Both the position numbers and the translations under genes were made by a program. A stretch of DNA of 7,184 nucleotides from Pseudomonadota bacterium (GTDB lineage Bacteria; Pseudomonadota; Gammaproteobacteria; Steroidobacterales; Steroidobacteraceae). The DNA is taken from contig JAKAFQ010000209.1 of NCBI GenBank assembly GCA_021817875.1, positions 1 through 7,184 of the forward strand, given 5' to 3'. The notes beneath the pieces are model-generated. The model saw nothing but the letters and a program-made list of their open reading frames with translations, did not search any database and was not told where the DNA came from. How positions within the stretch are numbered: position 1 is the stretch's first letter; each line of letters begins with the position of its first letter. Shown piece after piece: positions 6,994-7,184 of the stretch.

Positions 6994-7184
6994 GGTGAGG
7001 GCGGTCTCGGGCACCCAGGACGGGTATCCCCGTGCTGGCGGGTCTGCGGTCGGGCCGGGCTGCCGCGATCGCTGGGCCCTGAACCCTGCGCGGCCGGCCG
7101 CTGGCCGAGTGGGACGGCTCTGCCGTGGCGCGAGCGCGGGAGCGGGCGTCCGGCGGATCCGGTGCGTCGGCAGAGGCGGGTTCA

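Larger units (their letters stand above)
6762..7184. other. Region upstream of pepN to the window edge; no supported gene
   Basis: These 423 bp contain the pepN leader and promoter candidate (about 6762-6831), then very GC-rich DNA. Frames are open on both strands, as expected by chance at this base composition. Their translations are Arg/Gly/Pro-rich without alternating hydrophobic structure, and none has a good ribosome binding site. I see no tRNA, transposase end or riboswitch-like pattern. It also holds inverted repeats at 6961-6993 and a 12-bp palindrome GCGGCCGGCCGC at 7090-7101. A neighbouring gene could begin or end just past the edge. Confidence 0.55.

Noticed and set aside
6859..7184. 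Plus-strand open frame from ATG 6859 running off the right edge, divergent from pepN
   Set aside because: It has no ribosome binding site. The translation is Gly/Arg/Pro-rich without regular hydrophobic spacing, and I recognise no motif. Extending the contig would settle it.

Overview
The window is chromosomal-looking DNA of high GC content (about two thirds G+C by eye). Codons strongly prefer G or C in the third position. The one confidently named gene is an E. coli-type aminopeptidase N (PepN, M1 family), so a proteobacterium is the best guess, perhaps a soil or environmental gammaproteobacterium. No rRNA, tRNA or other taxonomic marker is present, so this placement is weak. I see no transposase, integrase, att site, CRISPR array or phage gene.

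Layout. Positions 1-2709 (+) hold the 3' part of a large gene whose start lies outside the window. It encodes a protein I do not recognise, probably exported: a long body rich in predicted beta strand, eight cysteines mostly in close pairs, and a disordered Pro/Ala/Lys tail containing three perfect 15-bp repeats. After a 99-bp gap comes a complete aldo/keto reductase at 2809-3789 (+), with its catalytic tetrad intact. A gene-free 314-bp convergent gap (3790-4103) follows, with GC-rich stem-loops but no T-tract terminator. The complete pepN gene lies on the minus strand (4104-6761). Upstream of it is a 423-bp stretch to the right edge with no supportable gene; it holds a plausible pepN promoter and several inverted repeats.

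How the genes relate. Nothing ties the three genes into one pathway. The first gene and the reductase are co-directional but separated by 99 bp, so co-transcription is possible but not shown. PepN is a cytoplasmic housekeeping peptidase, transcribed convergently and apparently alone. I do not see a new multi-gene system here. The part least explained by known families is the large exported-looking protein at the left edge.
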